Positions 1 to 9,422 of a DNA stretch of 64,000 nt are shown here, piece by piece. The notes under the pieces are model-generated. The model saw only the letters and a list, made by a program, of their open reading frames with translations. It made no database searches and was not told the origin of the DNA. The position numbers and the translations under genes were made by a program. Position 1 is the first letter of the stretch; each line of letters starts with the position of its first letter. Origin of the DNA: MVRV01 sp964646755 (lineage in GTDB: Bacteria; Desulfobacterota; Syntrophia; Syntrophales; Smithellaceae); contig CAZYIE010000006.1 of NCBI GenBank assembly GCA_964646755.1, positions 1-64,000 of the forward strand. The letters run 5' to 3'.

Positions 1-4
1 TAAT

Positions 5-96
5 GTCTTTGCGAGCGAATGCAATGAGCGAAGCAATCTCTTAAGCCACTGATAATATTTAGATTGCCTCACGCACTGTCGTGCGTTCGCAATGAC
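5..96. repeat. REP-like imperfect palindrome
   Basis: The DNA downstream of plsB folds on itself. GTCTTTGCG (5-13) pairs with CGCAATGAC (88-96) with one mismatch, and GCAATCT (33-39) pairs exactly with AGATTGC (61-67). The right arm carries a small hairpin, CGCAC-TGTC-GTGCG. The phrase ATTGCGACACAG just to the right recurs near 28.48 kb, which suggests a dispersed repeat family. Copy number cannot be seen from one window. Confidence 0.5.
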
Positions 97-159
97 AATT
101 TGCTATTGCGACACAGTCTCGAATGCCTGGGCATGCCGGGGGAGTTTTTCAACAGTCTC

Positions 160-2790
160 CTAGAGGAATTTGAAGAGGCGTCTTCGCAGTACTTCCATTT
201 CCGCTCTGTTCTCGGCAAGCGTATAGGCAGTTTCTTTCTTTCCGCCTTTTTCTTCTTTAATTATGGAAGTAATAAGTTCCGCGTCATCCAGAAACCGGAT
301 AACATTTGTATAATTAGACTGCGAAAGAGACTCCGCCCGCCGAACTTCTCCCTTGCGGTACATTCTATCACCCAGAGTCCGTATTTTCTTTAACCAATCT
401 TTTTCCGTATGGGAAGTTTTCTTTAAATACAGGCAGCTCCTAAGAACAATCCAGCATGATTCCAAATAATTATGGATCAATCCGGCAAACGGTTTGAGCT
501 TTATTTTACCCTTTCCCTTGACTTCAATCCAGACCTGGCCTTCCCGTTCGAAGGGAAGAATCATTTTCCGGTTGTGCAGATAGACCAGCACGTCGTTGAC
601 TTCATCGACATCGTCTTTGCGTTCATCAAAAATAAATTCATTCCATAAAAGACGCTTCAGGAATTTATAATCACCCATAATCCTGGTGAGCGACATGACA
701 TCTTCACTGCTGTTCACCATTGAAGTGGCGACAAAACACAAGGGAACAAAGAAATGTAAAATGTTGTTTTTGTAGTATTCCAAATTGAGTCGTTTGTCAT
801 CTTCCAGCGAATAAACAACTTCCTGCATTTCTTCTACTTCCTCTTCATCCGCTTCAATTTTGGAGATTACTTTAGACTGCGCGAAGATATTAAGAGCATC
901 GGCAACGGCTTTTTCCTGATGAGCAAAGGTCGCCGCAAATTTTACTTTCCTCGTAAACAGGTACTCATAAAATTCATTTAAAACATCTGTTAAATCTTCA
1001 TGTGATATCCCCCGGCGATCATGGCTCAGAAGGCCGGAAGCCACCATAGAAAAGGGTGTAACAACGGAGACATTATTAATTTCCAGAACAATTTCATAAC
1101 CGATTTTCCGGTACAGGCTTTGTCTTTCTTCCAAATTCATCTGGTCAATTTGTTTTTCCCCTGTCGCCAAATAGTCCTTCATAATAATCGGATCACCGAT
1201 ATTGACATAAACCTTTCCATAACGTTTGCGCAATATATTGCCACTTTTAATCATATCTGCCGTGTTTTCCTTAACCTTGGGGGCTCCGCTAAGCTCTTTC
1301 AGATATGATTTTTCCTCGACTACCCGGTCGTAACCGATATAAACGGGAATAGCGGCAAAATTATCGCAGTATTTTTCCTGATAGGACTGCAAAACCATGG
1401 AAAGAAGCCCGTATTTGGGTATTACCATTTTTCCGGTGCGGCTGCGGCCGCCTTCAATGAAGAATTCCAGAGGCAAGCCTTCTTTTAGAAGAATGGCAAT
1501 ATACTTGGCAAATACCTCCGAATAAAGAGCATTGCCCCGGAAGCTCCTACGCAGAAAAAAAGCGCCGGACTTGCGGAAAATATACCCCAGAGGGAAAAAA
1601 GACAAATTTGCCCCGGCAGCTATGAAGGGCATCTGAACATTATGCTTATAGAAAAGATAGGACAACAAAAGATAATCGATATGGCTGCGATGGCAGGGAA
1701 TAATTACGAAAGGCATCTTTTTGGAAACGTTTCTGATCTTGGCAAAGCCTTCCATGTCTAGGAGCACACCGTCATAGACAGTATTCCAAAGCCAGGTCAG
1801 TACCTTATCCCAGAGTTCAACAAACGTTTCATTGTAATCAGCTGCAATTTCATATAGGTAGCGACGGGCATCTTTTTCCACTGCTGCCCGATCCTTTTTC
1901 TCTTTTACTGCATAATCAGCAATAAATTGTCTGACGCTCCCATCACTCAAGACCATGCCTATCAGTTCTTCCCTGGATTTTAAAGCGGGACCTACAATGC
2001 TCGTCTTTTCCTCTTCAATCCGATCAATTAATTCCCCACGAAGATCGCGAATCATAATCTCCGCAGGAACATCTTTATTTTCATTTAAATAATGAGACAT
2101 GTTGATCGGCTCTGCCGGAACAACGAAGGCCTTGTTGGAATAGCGCATAAAAGTAATCAAGCGACGCAGGGGCCCTGTATGTTCCGATTGGCCGAAAAGT
2201 ATGTTAACCAGGCTTTCGTTTTCCTTTTCCCGGCGACGCCCATAAGCGACAAGTACCGGTACGATAAAAATCGGAAAATCTACTTTTGCCTGTACTTTGC
2301 TTAAGGCAATAATGGCCTCCGCCGATGATCTGCTTTCAATGAATTCTGATTCACCCAGATGAATAATAATGCTCTTTCCCCCGGCAGCTTCCCGCTCTAA
2401 AAAAGCCAATTTCCCGGATAGCGCTTTTTGCTTTTTCCCTAATCGCCGCAGGAAAGAGGACCAGAGAAACTTTATCATCATGGGCAGGGGCTGCCAGAAA
2501 GACATATTCATTCCATGACAGTAGGATGGCTTTGGTAAGTCTTTTCGCGAGGCAAGTTCATGAATTATGAGGCTGTTGAGCTTGCTTCTTTGTTTTATCG
2601 CGTAAACGACGAGACCTTCGGATGCCAGTTTTTTTATTTTTTCCACATATTCATCGGCAATCGATACACGGGAAAGAAATGTTTTTGCCGGTCGAAATCT
2701 TAAAAAATCCTGCCGGTCATAAAGACAACCGGAATAATATTCTTCATTTTTTCCTGGCGAATCTATCTTTTTTCTTTCAGCACTATTCAA
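160..2790 (-). CDS. plsB: Glycerol-3-phosphate 1-O-acyltransferase (PlsB family)
   Basis: Likely makes lysophosphatidate from sn-glycerol-3-phosphate and an acyl donor, the first step of phospholipid synthesis, at the inner membrane. The 876-residue product is slightly longer than the roughly 810 of E. coli PlsB. The acyltransferase HX4D box is HRSHID at residues 367-372. It is followed by FIEGGRSRTGK (about 444-454) and IPVYIGYDR (about 481-489), the other conserved blocks of the family. It is the last gene of a minus-strand run after ptsI, 68 bases away. No membrane segment is obvious, as in other PlsB enzymes. The family call is secure; the donor (acyl-CoA or acyl-ACP) cannot be read. Confidence 0.93.
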   Translation of the reverse strand: MNSAERKKIDSPGKNEEYYSGCLYDRQDFLRFRPAKTFLSRVSIADEYVEKIKKLASEGLVVYAIKQRSKLNSLIIHELASRKDLPKPSYCHGMNMSFWQPLPMMIKFLWSSFLRRLGKKQKALSGKLAFLEREAAGGKSIIIHLGESEFIESRSSAEAIIALSKVQAKVDFPIFIVPVLVAYGRRREKENESLVNILFGQSEHTGPLRRLITFMRYSNKAFVVPAEPINMSHYLNENKDVPAEIMIRDLRGELIDRIEEEKTSIVGPALKSREELIGMVLSDGSVRQFIADYAVKEKKDRAAVEKDARRYLYEIAADYNETFVELWDKVLTWLWNTVYDGVLLDMEGFAKIRNVSKKMPFVIIPCHRSHIDYLLLSYLFYKHNVQMPFIAAGANLSFFPLGYIFRKSGAFFLRRSFRGNALYSEVFAKYIAILLKEGLPLEFFIEGGRSRTGKMVIPKYGLLSMVLQSYQEKYCDNFAAIPVYIGYDRVVEEKSYLKELSGAPKVKENTADMIKSGNILRKRYGKVYVNIGDPIIMKDYLATGEKQIDQMNLEERQSLYRKIGYEIVLEINNVSVVTPFSMVASGLLSHDRRGISHEDLTDVLNEFYEYLFTRKVKFAATFAHQEKAVADALNIFAQSKVISKIEADEEEVEEMQEVVYSLEDDKRLNLEYYKNNILHFFVPLCFVATSMVNSSEDVMSLTRIMGDYKFLKRLLWNEFIFDERKDDVDEVNDVLVYLHNRKMILPFEREGQVWIEVKGKGKIKLKPFAGLIHNYLESCWIVLRSCLYLKKTSHTEKDWLKKIRTLGDRMYRKGEVRRAESLSQSNYTNVIRFLDDAELITSIIKEEKGGKKETAYTLAENRAEMEVLRRRLFKFL

Positions 2791-2858
2791 TTTTCAGTTC
2801 CAATACAATTTCACCGCCCGCAGGCAGCTTATTTTACTTATTGTCCTGTAAGCAAAAA

Positions 2859-4640
2859 TCAATCTTCTTCTTTTTGAAATTCTTTGGGAAAATGCTGTTT
2901 CATATAATTTTGCACATAAGCACGCACTTCGGAAGCAACACTAAAAGACATGGCATTCTTCAGCAGCACTTTTGCGTCTTTAAGGTTTGATGCCCTTATT
3001 ATTCGCTTAATGCGGGGAATTGCCAAATGGTTCATACTTAATTCATCCAGTTCCATGCCCAAAAGGATCAAGCAGCACATCGGATCGCCCGCCATTTCCC
3101 CACACATTGCCACCCTAATCTTCGCTTTATGAGCTGCATCAACCACTCTTTTTAATAGTATTAAAACAGCCGGATGCAACGGTTCATATAAATACATCAA
3201 ATGTTCATTAGCCCGGTCTATGGCCAGAGCATATTGAATTAGATCATTTGTCCCAATGCTGAAAAAATCAACTTCCCGCGCCAGCTTATCGGCAAGCACA
3301 ACAGCAGAGGGAACTTCGATCATCGCACCTATTTCTATTTTAGGCGCCATTTTTACACCTTCAGCCACAAGTTCAGCTCTTGCTTCCTGCAGCAATTGTT
3401 TTGCTTCTCTAATTTCCTCAATTCCGGAAATCATTGGGAAAAGAATTTTGGCTTTTCCTACGGCGCTGGCACGCAAGATGGCCCTCAATTGCGTTTTGAA
3501 TAAATCAACTTCTTTCAAACAAAAACGAATCGCCCGCAACCCCATTTGCGGATTTAATTCTTTAGCCGGTTTTGAATTGGAAGGAAATTTATCCCCGCCG
3601 AGATCAAAAGTTCTAATGGTTGACCAGAGCAATTCTTTAGTTTTTACAACCTGGCAATAATTATTGAAATGATCTTCTTCGGTGGGCAAATTCTCACTGT
3701 TTATATAAATAAATTCTGTCCGGTACAGTCCGATATATTCGGCGCCATGAGTAATTGCCATTGGTATTTCTTCAACAAATTCGATATTTCCGCCAATTTG
3801 CACCCGATAATTATCCAGAGTAACGGCGGGAAGCTTTGCATGACTGAGATATTCATTTTTAGCGGCGGCATAATGTGTTTTTTTCTCTTCATACCTGGTG
3901 AGCATGTCCGGATAGGGATTAACAATAACCAATCCCGATGTGCCATCAACAATTATAATATCTGCTGTTTGCACCTGACTGGTGATATTATCCAGCCCGG
4001 CGACTGCCGGTATTTCCATGGAACGGGCAACAATCGCCGTATGCGATGTCCGACCACCGATATCAGTGGCAAATCCCCTTACTTTTTCCATTTTCAGCTG
4101 AGCGGTATCGGCGGGAGAAATATCCTGGGCAACCACAATAACATTGTCATCAAATCCCCAGACGGTTTCTCTTTTTTTCCCTGAAAGGTTACGTAATATC
4201 CTTTCGGTGACATGCTGAATATCGCTGATGCGTCCGCTGATATAAGTATCTTCAACATCGGCAAATATTTTTTTGTACCGGTCGAGCATCATTCGTACGG
4301 CCCATTCCGCATTAATTCCCAATCGGCGGATGTATTTGACCGTACGGCTGATAAATTTCTTGTCTTTCAGAATTAAAACATGAACATCAATGACATAGAG
4401 AGGCTCGTCGATCTTTGTTTTCCTGATATTTTCCTGAATTTCTAAAAGCTGACGCTCGGATTCTTTCAGGGCATTTTTAAAACGTTGAATTTCTTTCGGA
4501 ATGAGTGCTGCGTCACCAAGCTTATAAAAAGAAAGTTGAATATCCAGCGGGTCAAAAAGATAGGCTTTACCGATAACAATACCCGGGGAAATACCTATCC
4601 CCTTAAGAACCAGTGTTTTTTTCTCCTGATAGGCGCCCAT
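2859..4640 (-). CDS. ptsI: PTS enzyme I (phosphoenolpyruvate-protein phosphotransferase)
   Basis: Cytoplasmic enzyme that takes phosphate from phosphoenolpyruvate onto a histidine and passes it to HPr. The 593 residues match the usual 570-590. The phosphohistidine motif GGRTSHTAIVAR places the active histidine at residue 200. The C-terminal PEP-binding domain keeps IGTNDLIQYALAIDR and the cysteine block MCGEMAGDP. It starts 8 bases after ptsH, so the two are co-transcribed with the EIID gene. Only one sugar-specific component (EIID) is visible here, so the chain may be incomplete or serve regulation more than sugar uptake; that is inference. Confidence 0.96.
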   Translation of the reverse strand: MGAYQEKKTLVLKGIGISPGIVIGKAYLFDPLDIQLSFYKLGDAALIPKEIQRFKNALKESERQLLEIQENIRKTKIDEPLYVIDVHVLILKDKKFISRTVKYIRRLGINAEWAVRMMLDRYKKIFADVEDTYISGRISDIQHVTERILRNLSGKKRETVWGFDDNVIVVAQDISPADTAQLKMEKVRGFATDIGGRTSHTAIVARSMEIPAVAGLDNITSQVQTADIIIVDGTSGLVIVNPYPDMLTRYEEKKTHYAAAKNEYLSHAKLPAVTLDNYRVQIGGNIEFVEEIPMAITHGAEYIGLYRTEFIYINSENLPTEEDHFNNYCQVVKTKELLWSTIRTFDLGGDKFPSNSKPAKELNPQMGLRAIRFCLKEVDLFKTQLRAILRASAVGKAKILFPMISGIEEIREAKQLLQEARAELVAEGVKMAPKIEIGAMIEVPSAVVLADKLAREVDFFSIGTNDLIQYALAIDRANEHLMYLYEPLHPAVLILLKRVVDAAHKAKIRVAMCGEMAGDPMCCLILLGMELDELSMNHLAIPRIKRIIRASNLKDAKVLLKNAMSFSVASEVRAYVQNYMKQHFPKEFQKEED

Positions 4641-4648
4641 ATTGTTAT

Positions 4649-4918
4649 TTAATCTTCCCCAAATTTGTTTTCGATTAAATTTTCCAATGCCTTCATTGCT
4701 GCCGGCACATCATGTCCCTCAATCCTTATTGTTAATCTTCCGTTATAAGGACAGGCTAAAGTGAGTATACCCAGAATGCTTTTACCGTTAACGGTTTGTC
4801 CGTTGCACTCTATGTAAATATCCGATTTAAATTGATGCGCAATTTTAACAAAGGCTGCTGCCGGCCGGGCATGCATTCCCAATTTATTTTTTAATTTAAA
4901 TGTTTTAATTTCTATCAA
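4649..4918 (-). CDS. ptsH: Phosphocarrier protein HPr
   Basis: Small (89 residues) phosphocarrier between enzyme I and the EII components. The active-site motif GMHARPAA places the phosphorylated histidine at residue 16. A second conserved site, GKSILGILTLA, has a serine at residue 47, equivalent to the regulatory Ser46 that HPr kinase phosphorylates in other bacteria. No hprK gene lies in this window. Its start overlaps the end of the EIID gene by four bases (ATGA), a sign of translational coupling. Confidence 0.96.
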   Translation of the reverse strand: MIEIKTFKLKNKLGMHARPAAAFVKIAHQFKSDIYIECNGQTVNGKSILGILTLACPYNGRLTIRIEGHDVPAAMKALENLIENKFGED

Positions 4919-5679
4919 TTTAAAAAATCTTTCAATGATATTATAAGAAATATTAAAGCTGAGCTGTATAAAATATAAATTTGTGAAATCCTTTTTTTAA
5001 TAAGTCCAATGCAAACCAGAATAATGGCAATAGCCACCAACTTGATCGCAATGTCAGACAAATCAATAAATGATAGATTTCCGTTACTGTTAAGCCCAAA
5101 AGCTGACCACCCGGCCAAGACAACCAAAGAAGCCCACCTAATATTAACGGCATTGCGCGGCAAATCCAGCATCCGGATGAATTCAATGCCTTGCTTTCCT
5201 CTTCGATATCCTTCCAGAAAGCCTTTTAATCTTACCCAGATATGAGCCGGCATATATAATACCAAAAAAGCCAGCGGTGCAAGAACATAACCCATGTATG
5301 CTAAAACACAAGAAACAATTGCCGCAAAAGGCCGCAACGCTCCCCAGAAAAAAGTATCACCGATGGCCGCATAAGGCCCCTCTAAAACTTGTTTTATTGC
5401 CACAGCATCCGTTGATGGATTATTTCCCTTTTCCTTAATCTGCTCTTCTTCCAAACGAACAACCGAACCCACAACAGATGCCGAAAAATAAGGATGTGTA
5501 TTAAACATCTGCAAGTGACTAGTTAAAAATTTTGCTGCATCACTCTGTGTCAAATTCCATTCACGAATTACGGGAATCATCGCCATTGCAAAACCCATGT
5601 TCTGCATTCTTCGAAAATTAAGCGTTGCTGAGATAAAAAAAGATCTGAAAAAAATCTTAGCTAATACTAACCTATTCAC
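4915..5679 (-). CDS. PTS mannose-family EIID component
   Basis: Membrane protein of the mannose-type PTS, where EIIC and EIID together form the sugar channel. The N-terminal stretch RRMQNMGFAMAMIPVIREW is typical of the EIID (ManZ) family. Several hydrophobic segments lie in the C-terminal half. The length of 254 residues is near the usual 260-280. Translation starts at GTG (5679). Genes for EIIA, EIIB and EIIC do not lie upstream: about 250 bases of apparently non-coding DNA and then an oppositely oriented gene follow. An EIID without its EIIC partner next to it is odd; the rest may be elsewhere or lost. Confidence 0.85.
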   Translation of the reverse strand: MNRLVLAKIFFRSFFISATLNFRRMQNMGFAMAMIPVIREWNLTQSDAAKFLTSHLQMFNTHPYFSASVVGSVVRLEEEQIKEKGNNPSTDAVAIKQVLEGPYAAIGDTFFWGALRPFAAIVSCVLAYMGYVLAPLAFLVLYMPAHIWVRLKGFLEGYRRGKQGIEFIRMLDLPRNAVNIRWASLVVLAGWSAFGLNSNGNLSFIDLSDIAIKLVAIAIILVCIGLIKKRISQIYILYSSALIFLIISLKDFLN

Positions 5680-5931
5680 TTTTTTTACGGCCTCAAAAGC
5701 AATAAACAGTGTATTTTAATGCCTTTTCCAGTAGCATAAAACAATACCGAAGTCAATTTAATCACAAGGAATACATGATATTTCAATTTTTCTTGACAAG
5801 TGCTTCTTTTGTTGTTAAGGACACGCCGGTTTTTATAAAAATACCACAAGCGGAGATTTTTTATTCATTTCTTCCGCGAATTTTTAATGCCGACTGATAT
5901 AAAATGGAAAAAACATTAGGGGGGTAGTTGA

Positions 5932-6213
5932 ATGCTTTGTCAGACAGTTAAAACAGGAATAGAATGCGCTTTTATGAGTAAAAAAGGCTGTGGTTTTTTT
6001 GGCGGCAGCTGTCATGTAATAGTTGATAAATGCACTGATTGCAGCAAGATATTTGAATACGAATCAGGAAAATACTGCAAGGTTTATCCGGATCCAACAA
6101 GCAAGTGGCTCAATGGCAAATGCCCGACGGCAACGCACATCAAACTGGAAGTTAAAGAAGCAGCACAGAAAGTCAATCCACTTAAAGCTTCCAAAAGAGC
6201 AAACAAGAAATAA
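5932..6213 (+). CDS. PxxKW family cysteine-rich protein
   Basis: A 93-residue protein with cysteines spread along its length and the signature PDPTSKW near residue 57, followed by CPTATH. It fits a small family seen mainly in deltaproteobacteria whose function is unknown. The cysteine pattern suggests metal or Fe-S binding, but this is not shown. It stands alone on the plus strand and ends at a strong bidirectional terminator. The start is at 5932, just after a G-rich ribosome-binding region; an internal ATG at residue 14 is possible. The 250 bases upstream hold no convincing gene. Confidence 0.75.
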   Translation: MLCQTVKTGIECAFMSKKGCGFFGGSCHVIVDKCTDCSKIFEYESGKYCKVYPDPTSKWLNGKCPTATHIKLEVKEAAQKVNPLKASKRANKK

Positions 6214-6273
6214 TCTTCAGTCTCGAGAATCACTCCGAAACATGCTTCTCAGGCAAAGATGTTGCGATGAAAC

Positions 6274-6306
6274 AAAAAAGCCGACTAATTGTTAGTCGGC
6301 TTTTTT
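6274..6306. terminator. Bidirectional intrinsic terminator
   Basis: A perfect 15-bp stem: AAAAAAGCCGACTAA (6274-6288) pairs with TTAGTCGGCTTTTTT (6292-6306) around a three-base loop. It has A/T tracts on both sides, so it can stop transcription of the PxxKW gene (+) and of the merR gene (-), which converge here. Confidence 0.92.
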
Positions 6307-6307
6307 A

Positions 6308-6646
6308 TCAGCTGATCATATTTCTGATTTGCTGCAATTCGTGTTTAATCAATAGCAATTTTTCGCGATCGACAACTTTTAATTCCGGATCACCTTCTCC
6401 GCGCATTTTTGCGAGCTGCTTCTTGGCTCCGTCAATTGTAAAGCGTTGCGAATAAAGCAAATTTCGAATCGTTAATAATTCCTGAACATCTTTTTTGCGG
6501 TATAGACGTTGGGCAGATTTTGTGCGCACAGGTTTTACTGATTTGAACTCTGTCTCCCAGTAGCGAATAACGTAAGACTCAACATCAAGAATTTTACTTA
6601 CTTCTCCAATACGGAAATAGGCCTTTTCGGGAATTACTGTTTCCAT
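6308..6646 (-). CDS. MerR-family transcriptional regulator
   Basis: A 112-residue DNA-binding protein with the MerR N-terminal winged helix: YFRIGEVSKILDVESYVIRY, then the wing YRKKDVQELL and a short coiled C-terminal half. No sensor domain or metal-binding cysteines are present, so the signal is unknown. It lies last in the thrS-to-ihfA run. This short MerR protein next to ihfA and pheT is a recurrent arrangement in proteobacteria and is probably carried with the translation operon. It stops directly against the bidirectional terminator. Confidence 0.88.
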   Translation of the reverse strand: METVIPEKAYFRIGEVSKILDVESYVIRYWETEFKSVKPVRTKSAQRLYRKKDVQELLTIRNLLYSQRFTIDGAKKQLAKMRGEGDPELKVVDREKLLLIKHELQQIRNMIS

Positions 6647-6694
6647 AAAATTCCTAAATCCTCACGGTGAAATTCCCCGCTACACCTTACAAAA

Positions 6695-6967
6695 CTAGTT
6701 CAAGGCTTTACGCAATACCTGAGAGGACTTAAAAGTTAGAACCCTCCGGGCGGTAATGGATATTTCCTGACCAGTCTGAGGATTACGGCCGCGACGTTCT
6801 CTTTTTTCTTTTACAACAAAATTACCGAAGCCGGAAATCTTTACTTTGTCGCCTTGGGCAAGACTGTCTTTAATAATGTCAAATACAGATTCAACGATAT
6901 CAGCCGACTCTTTTTTGGAAAAACCAAGCTTCTCATAAACATTTTGAATAATATCAATCTTCGTCAT
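6695..6967 (-). CDS. ihfA: Integration host factor alpha subunit
   Basis: A 90-residue histone-like DNA-bending protein. The DNA-contacting arm carries GRNPQTG and the body has the HU/IHF pattern ISGFGNFVVKEKRERRGRNP. Its place directly after pheT is the conserved position of ihfA in proteobacteria, which supports IHF-alpha over HU. It probably acts with IhfB to bend DNA at sigma-54 promoters and recombination sites. Confidence 0.93.
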   Translation of the reverse strand: MTKIDIIQNVYEKLGFSKKESADIVESVFDIIKDSLAQGDKVKISGFGNFVVKEKRERRGRNPQTGQEISITARRVLTFKSSQVLRKALN

Positions 6968-6996
6968 TTCTTTTCCTCCGTTTTAGCTTCGTATGA

Positions 6997-9408
6997 CTAT
7001 TCGCCTCTTACTTTCGCACCAGTTAATTCAATGGTGTTGCGCACAATTTTTTCGTGGACATTATTTACTTCAACATCGGTCAATGTTTTATCCGGTGCGC
7101 GATAAGAAAACCGCAATCCCAGACTTTTCGTTTCTTCAGCAAGACCTTTGCCTGTGTATATATCAAAAACAACAACATTTTCAAGTAAATCTTCTTTCTG
7201 ACGCAAAACAATATCCAACATATGATCTGTTTCCACACCAGATCCGACAACAAAAGCTACATCCCTTGTCACTGCAGGATATTTTGATATTTCTTTATAA
7301 GTAATACCGCATGCATTATAGGCCGCCAAGGCATCCAGATCAATTTCAAATATATAGGAGTTTATTTTTAAATCCATTTTATCCTGAACATCAGGATGCA
7401 ACTCGCCTGCATAACCTATTTTTCTGTCATTTAAATAGATATTGCAGGATTTTCCCTGGTGTAAAAACGTCTCTGGATTTTCAGAGCGGTACTGGCAATT
7501 GTCTATTTTTAAATCAAAAAATATATTAGCAATGCAGCCTTTTATATCATAAAAATCGACATTTCGCTTGGAATTCCATAAATCTTCGCTAATAATCCCG
7601 GATAATAGTCCTGCCAGAATATTTCTTTCTTCAGGCAACTTCCCTTCACCACGGCTAAGAAAAGTTCTGCCCATTTCAAAAAGCTTTAAATTCACGCAGC
7701 CATTATTGGCGTTTTTTTTCAGCGTATCGATCAGACCGAAAACCATAGTTGTCCGCATAACCGATTGATCTTCCACCAGTGGATTCTTAATATGAACCAG
7801 ACGGCATCTTTCATCGTTTTCTTTCAGACATAGGTAATTGATAGACAGCGGGGTAATGAAACTGTAGTTGACAACTTCATTGTAACCGTTGCCCGTCAAA
7901 AGACAGCGAATTCTTTCTTCCAGATCCAGGCGGCCAATAGCAGTCATTTCGGCAACAGAAACATTAGGAAGAGTCACCGGCACACGATCATAACCATAAA
8001 GGCGGGCAACTTCTTCGATCAAATCAACTTCTCTCGTAATATCAACTCGATATGTCGGTGGTGTAACAAGATACCTTCCCTCTTCCGTTTCCCTGATATC
8101 CATCCCGATGCTCTGTAAAATCTTTACCACATCTTCGCTCTTAATGGACGTGCCGATTATTGCGTTGATCCGGCTGAGCCTCAAGGGAATATCCGTGGCG
8201 ACCTGAACTTTCATTGGATATTCATCAATATAATTTTTACAAATGCTGCCGCCTGAAAGACTCGCAATCAATGTGGCAGCTCGATTTAATGCTCCCAATA
8301 CTCCTTCCGGATCGATTCCCCTCTCAAAACGGAAAGCCGCATCCGTGGGCATAGCCATTTTTCTTGCCGAACGGCGAATTGTGGACGGATTAAAATAAGC
8401 GCTCTCCAGAAATACGACCGAAGTATCATCCTTAACTTCCGAATTGAGTCCTCCCATAATACCGCCAATAGCAACGGGCTTTACACCATCACAAATCAGT
8501 AACGTATCAGCATCCAGTTTCCGGCTCTTACCATCAAGAGAGATAAATTCTTCATCAAGGTTAGACTTGCGAACCACAATACGGCCTTCTTCCAGGAAAC
8601 GAAAATCAAAAGAGTGCAGTGGTTGCCCCATCTCCAGCATGACAAAATTAGTTACATCTACCACATTATTGATGGAACGCAATCCCACAGCTTCGAGCCT
8701 TGTTTTCATCCAGACAGGAGATGGGCCCACCTTAACATCCTTAATTATTCTTGCCGTATAGCGGGGGCAAAGATCGGCATTAATGATTTTAACGGAAGTC
8801 AGCGCATTAATGTCTTCAGCTGATTCCCGGATATCGCCGGCTTTTATCTTTATTGTTTTACCGGTTATTGCCGCCACTTCCCGCGCAATACCGATCATAC
8901 TTAGACAATCAGCGCGATTCGGTGTTATGCCGACATCAAGAACCGTATCGCCCAGATCGAGTATTTCTTCCAGCGGCTTCCCCAACACAGTATCGGGCGG
9001 CAATTGCATTATTCCCGCAGCACCATCACCAACTTCCAGCTCCGCTTCCGAACACAACATACCATCCGATTTTTCGCCGCGTAAAACAGATGATTTAATT
9101 GTATATCCTCCCGGTATTGTTGCTCCAATTTTTGCAAGAGGAACAATATTTCCGGCTTTAATGTTTTTTGCACCGCACACAATAGGATAGTTTTGGGAAC
9201 CGTCGGTGACTTCACAAAGAGATAATTTGTCGGCAGACGGATGAGGTTTTACAGAAATAATTTGAGCAGTAACAACTCCGTCAAATGCCGGTTTTATTAG
9301 TTTTATTTCATCAACTTCCAGGCCGGCCATAGTCAACGACTCTGCCAGTTCGGAAGCTGATAAATCAACATCTACATAATCTTTGAGCCATTTGAGGCTA
9401 ACCAGCAT
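6997..9408 (-). CDS. pheT: Phenylalanyl-tRNA synthetase beta subunit
   Basis: Large (803 residues) subunit of the alpha2-beta2 enzyme that charges tRNA-Phe. The N-terminus MLVSLKWLKDYVDVDL and the OB-fold tRNA-binding domain that follows (about residues 40-150) are typical. The B3/B4 region and the C-terminal anticodon-binding domain (from about 710, beginning near KYPAVTRDVAFVV) are present. It starts 14 bases after pheS. Length and domain order are those of normal bacterial PheT. Confidence 0.97.
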   Translation of the reverse strand: MLVSLKWLKDYVDVDLSASELAESLTMAGLEVDEIKLIKPAFDGVVTAQIISVKPHPSADKLSLCEVTDGSQNYPIVCGAKNIKAGNIVPLAKIGATIPGGYTIKSSVLRGEKSDGMLCSEAELEVGDGAAGIMQLPPDTVLGKPLEEILDLGDTVLDVGITPNRADCLSMIGIAREVAAITGKTIKIKAGDIRESAEDINALTSVKIINADLCPRYTARIIKDVKVGPSPVWMKTRLEAVGLRSINNVVDVTNFVMLEMGQPLHSFDFRFLEEGRIVVRKSNLDEEFISLDGKSRKLDADTLLICDGVKPVAIGGIMGGLNSEVKDDTSVVFLESAYFNPSTIRRSARKMAMPTDAAFRFERGIDPEGVLGALNRAATLIASLSGGSICKNYIDEYPMKVQVATDIPLRLSRINAIIGTSIKSEDVVKILQSIGMDIRETEEGRYLVTPPTYRVDITREVDLIEEVARLYGYDRVPVTLPNVSVAEMTAIGRLDLEERIRCLLTGNGYNEVVNYSFITPLSINYLCLKENDERCRLVHIKNPLVEDQSVMRTTMVFGLIDTLKKNANNGCVNLKLFEMGRTFLSRGEGKLPEERNILAGLLSGIISEDLWNSKRNVDFYDIKGCIANIFFDLKIDNCQYRSENPETFLHQGKSCNIYLNDRKIGYAGELHPDVQDKMDLKINSYIFEIDLDALAAYNACGITYKEISKYPAVTRDVAFVVGSGVETDHMLDIVLRQKEDLLENVVVFDIYTGKGLAEETKSLGLRFSYRAPDKTLTDVEVNNVHEKIVRNTIELTGAKVRGE

Positions 9409-9422
9409 AACGCAAGGCTCTC

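Noticed and set aside
5709..5897. 62-codon open frame before the PxxKW gene
   Set aside because: AT-rich, without a ribosome-binding site or recognisable features; more likely untranslated upstream sequence.
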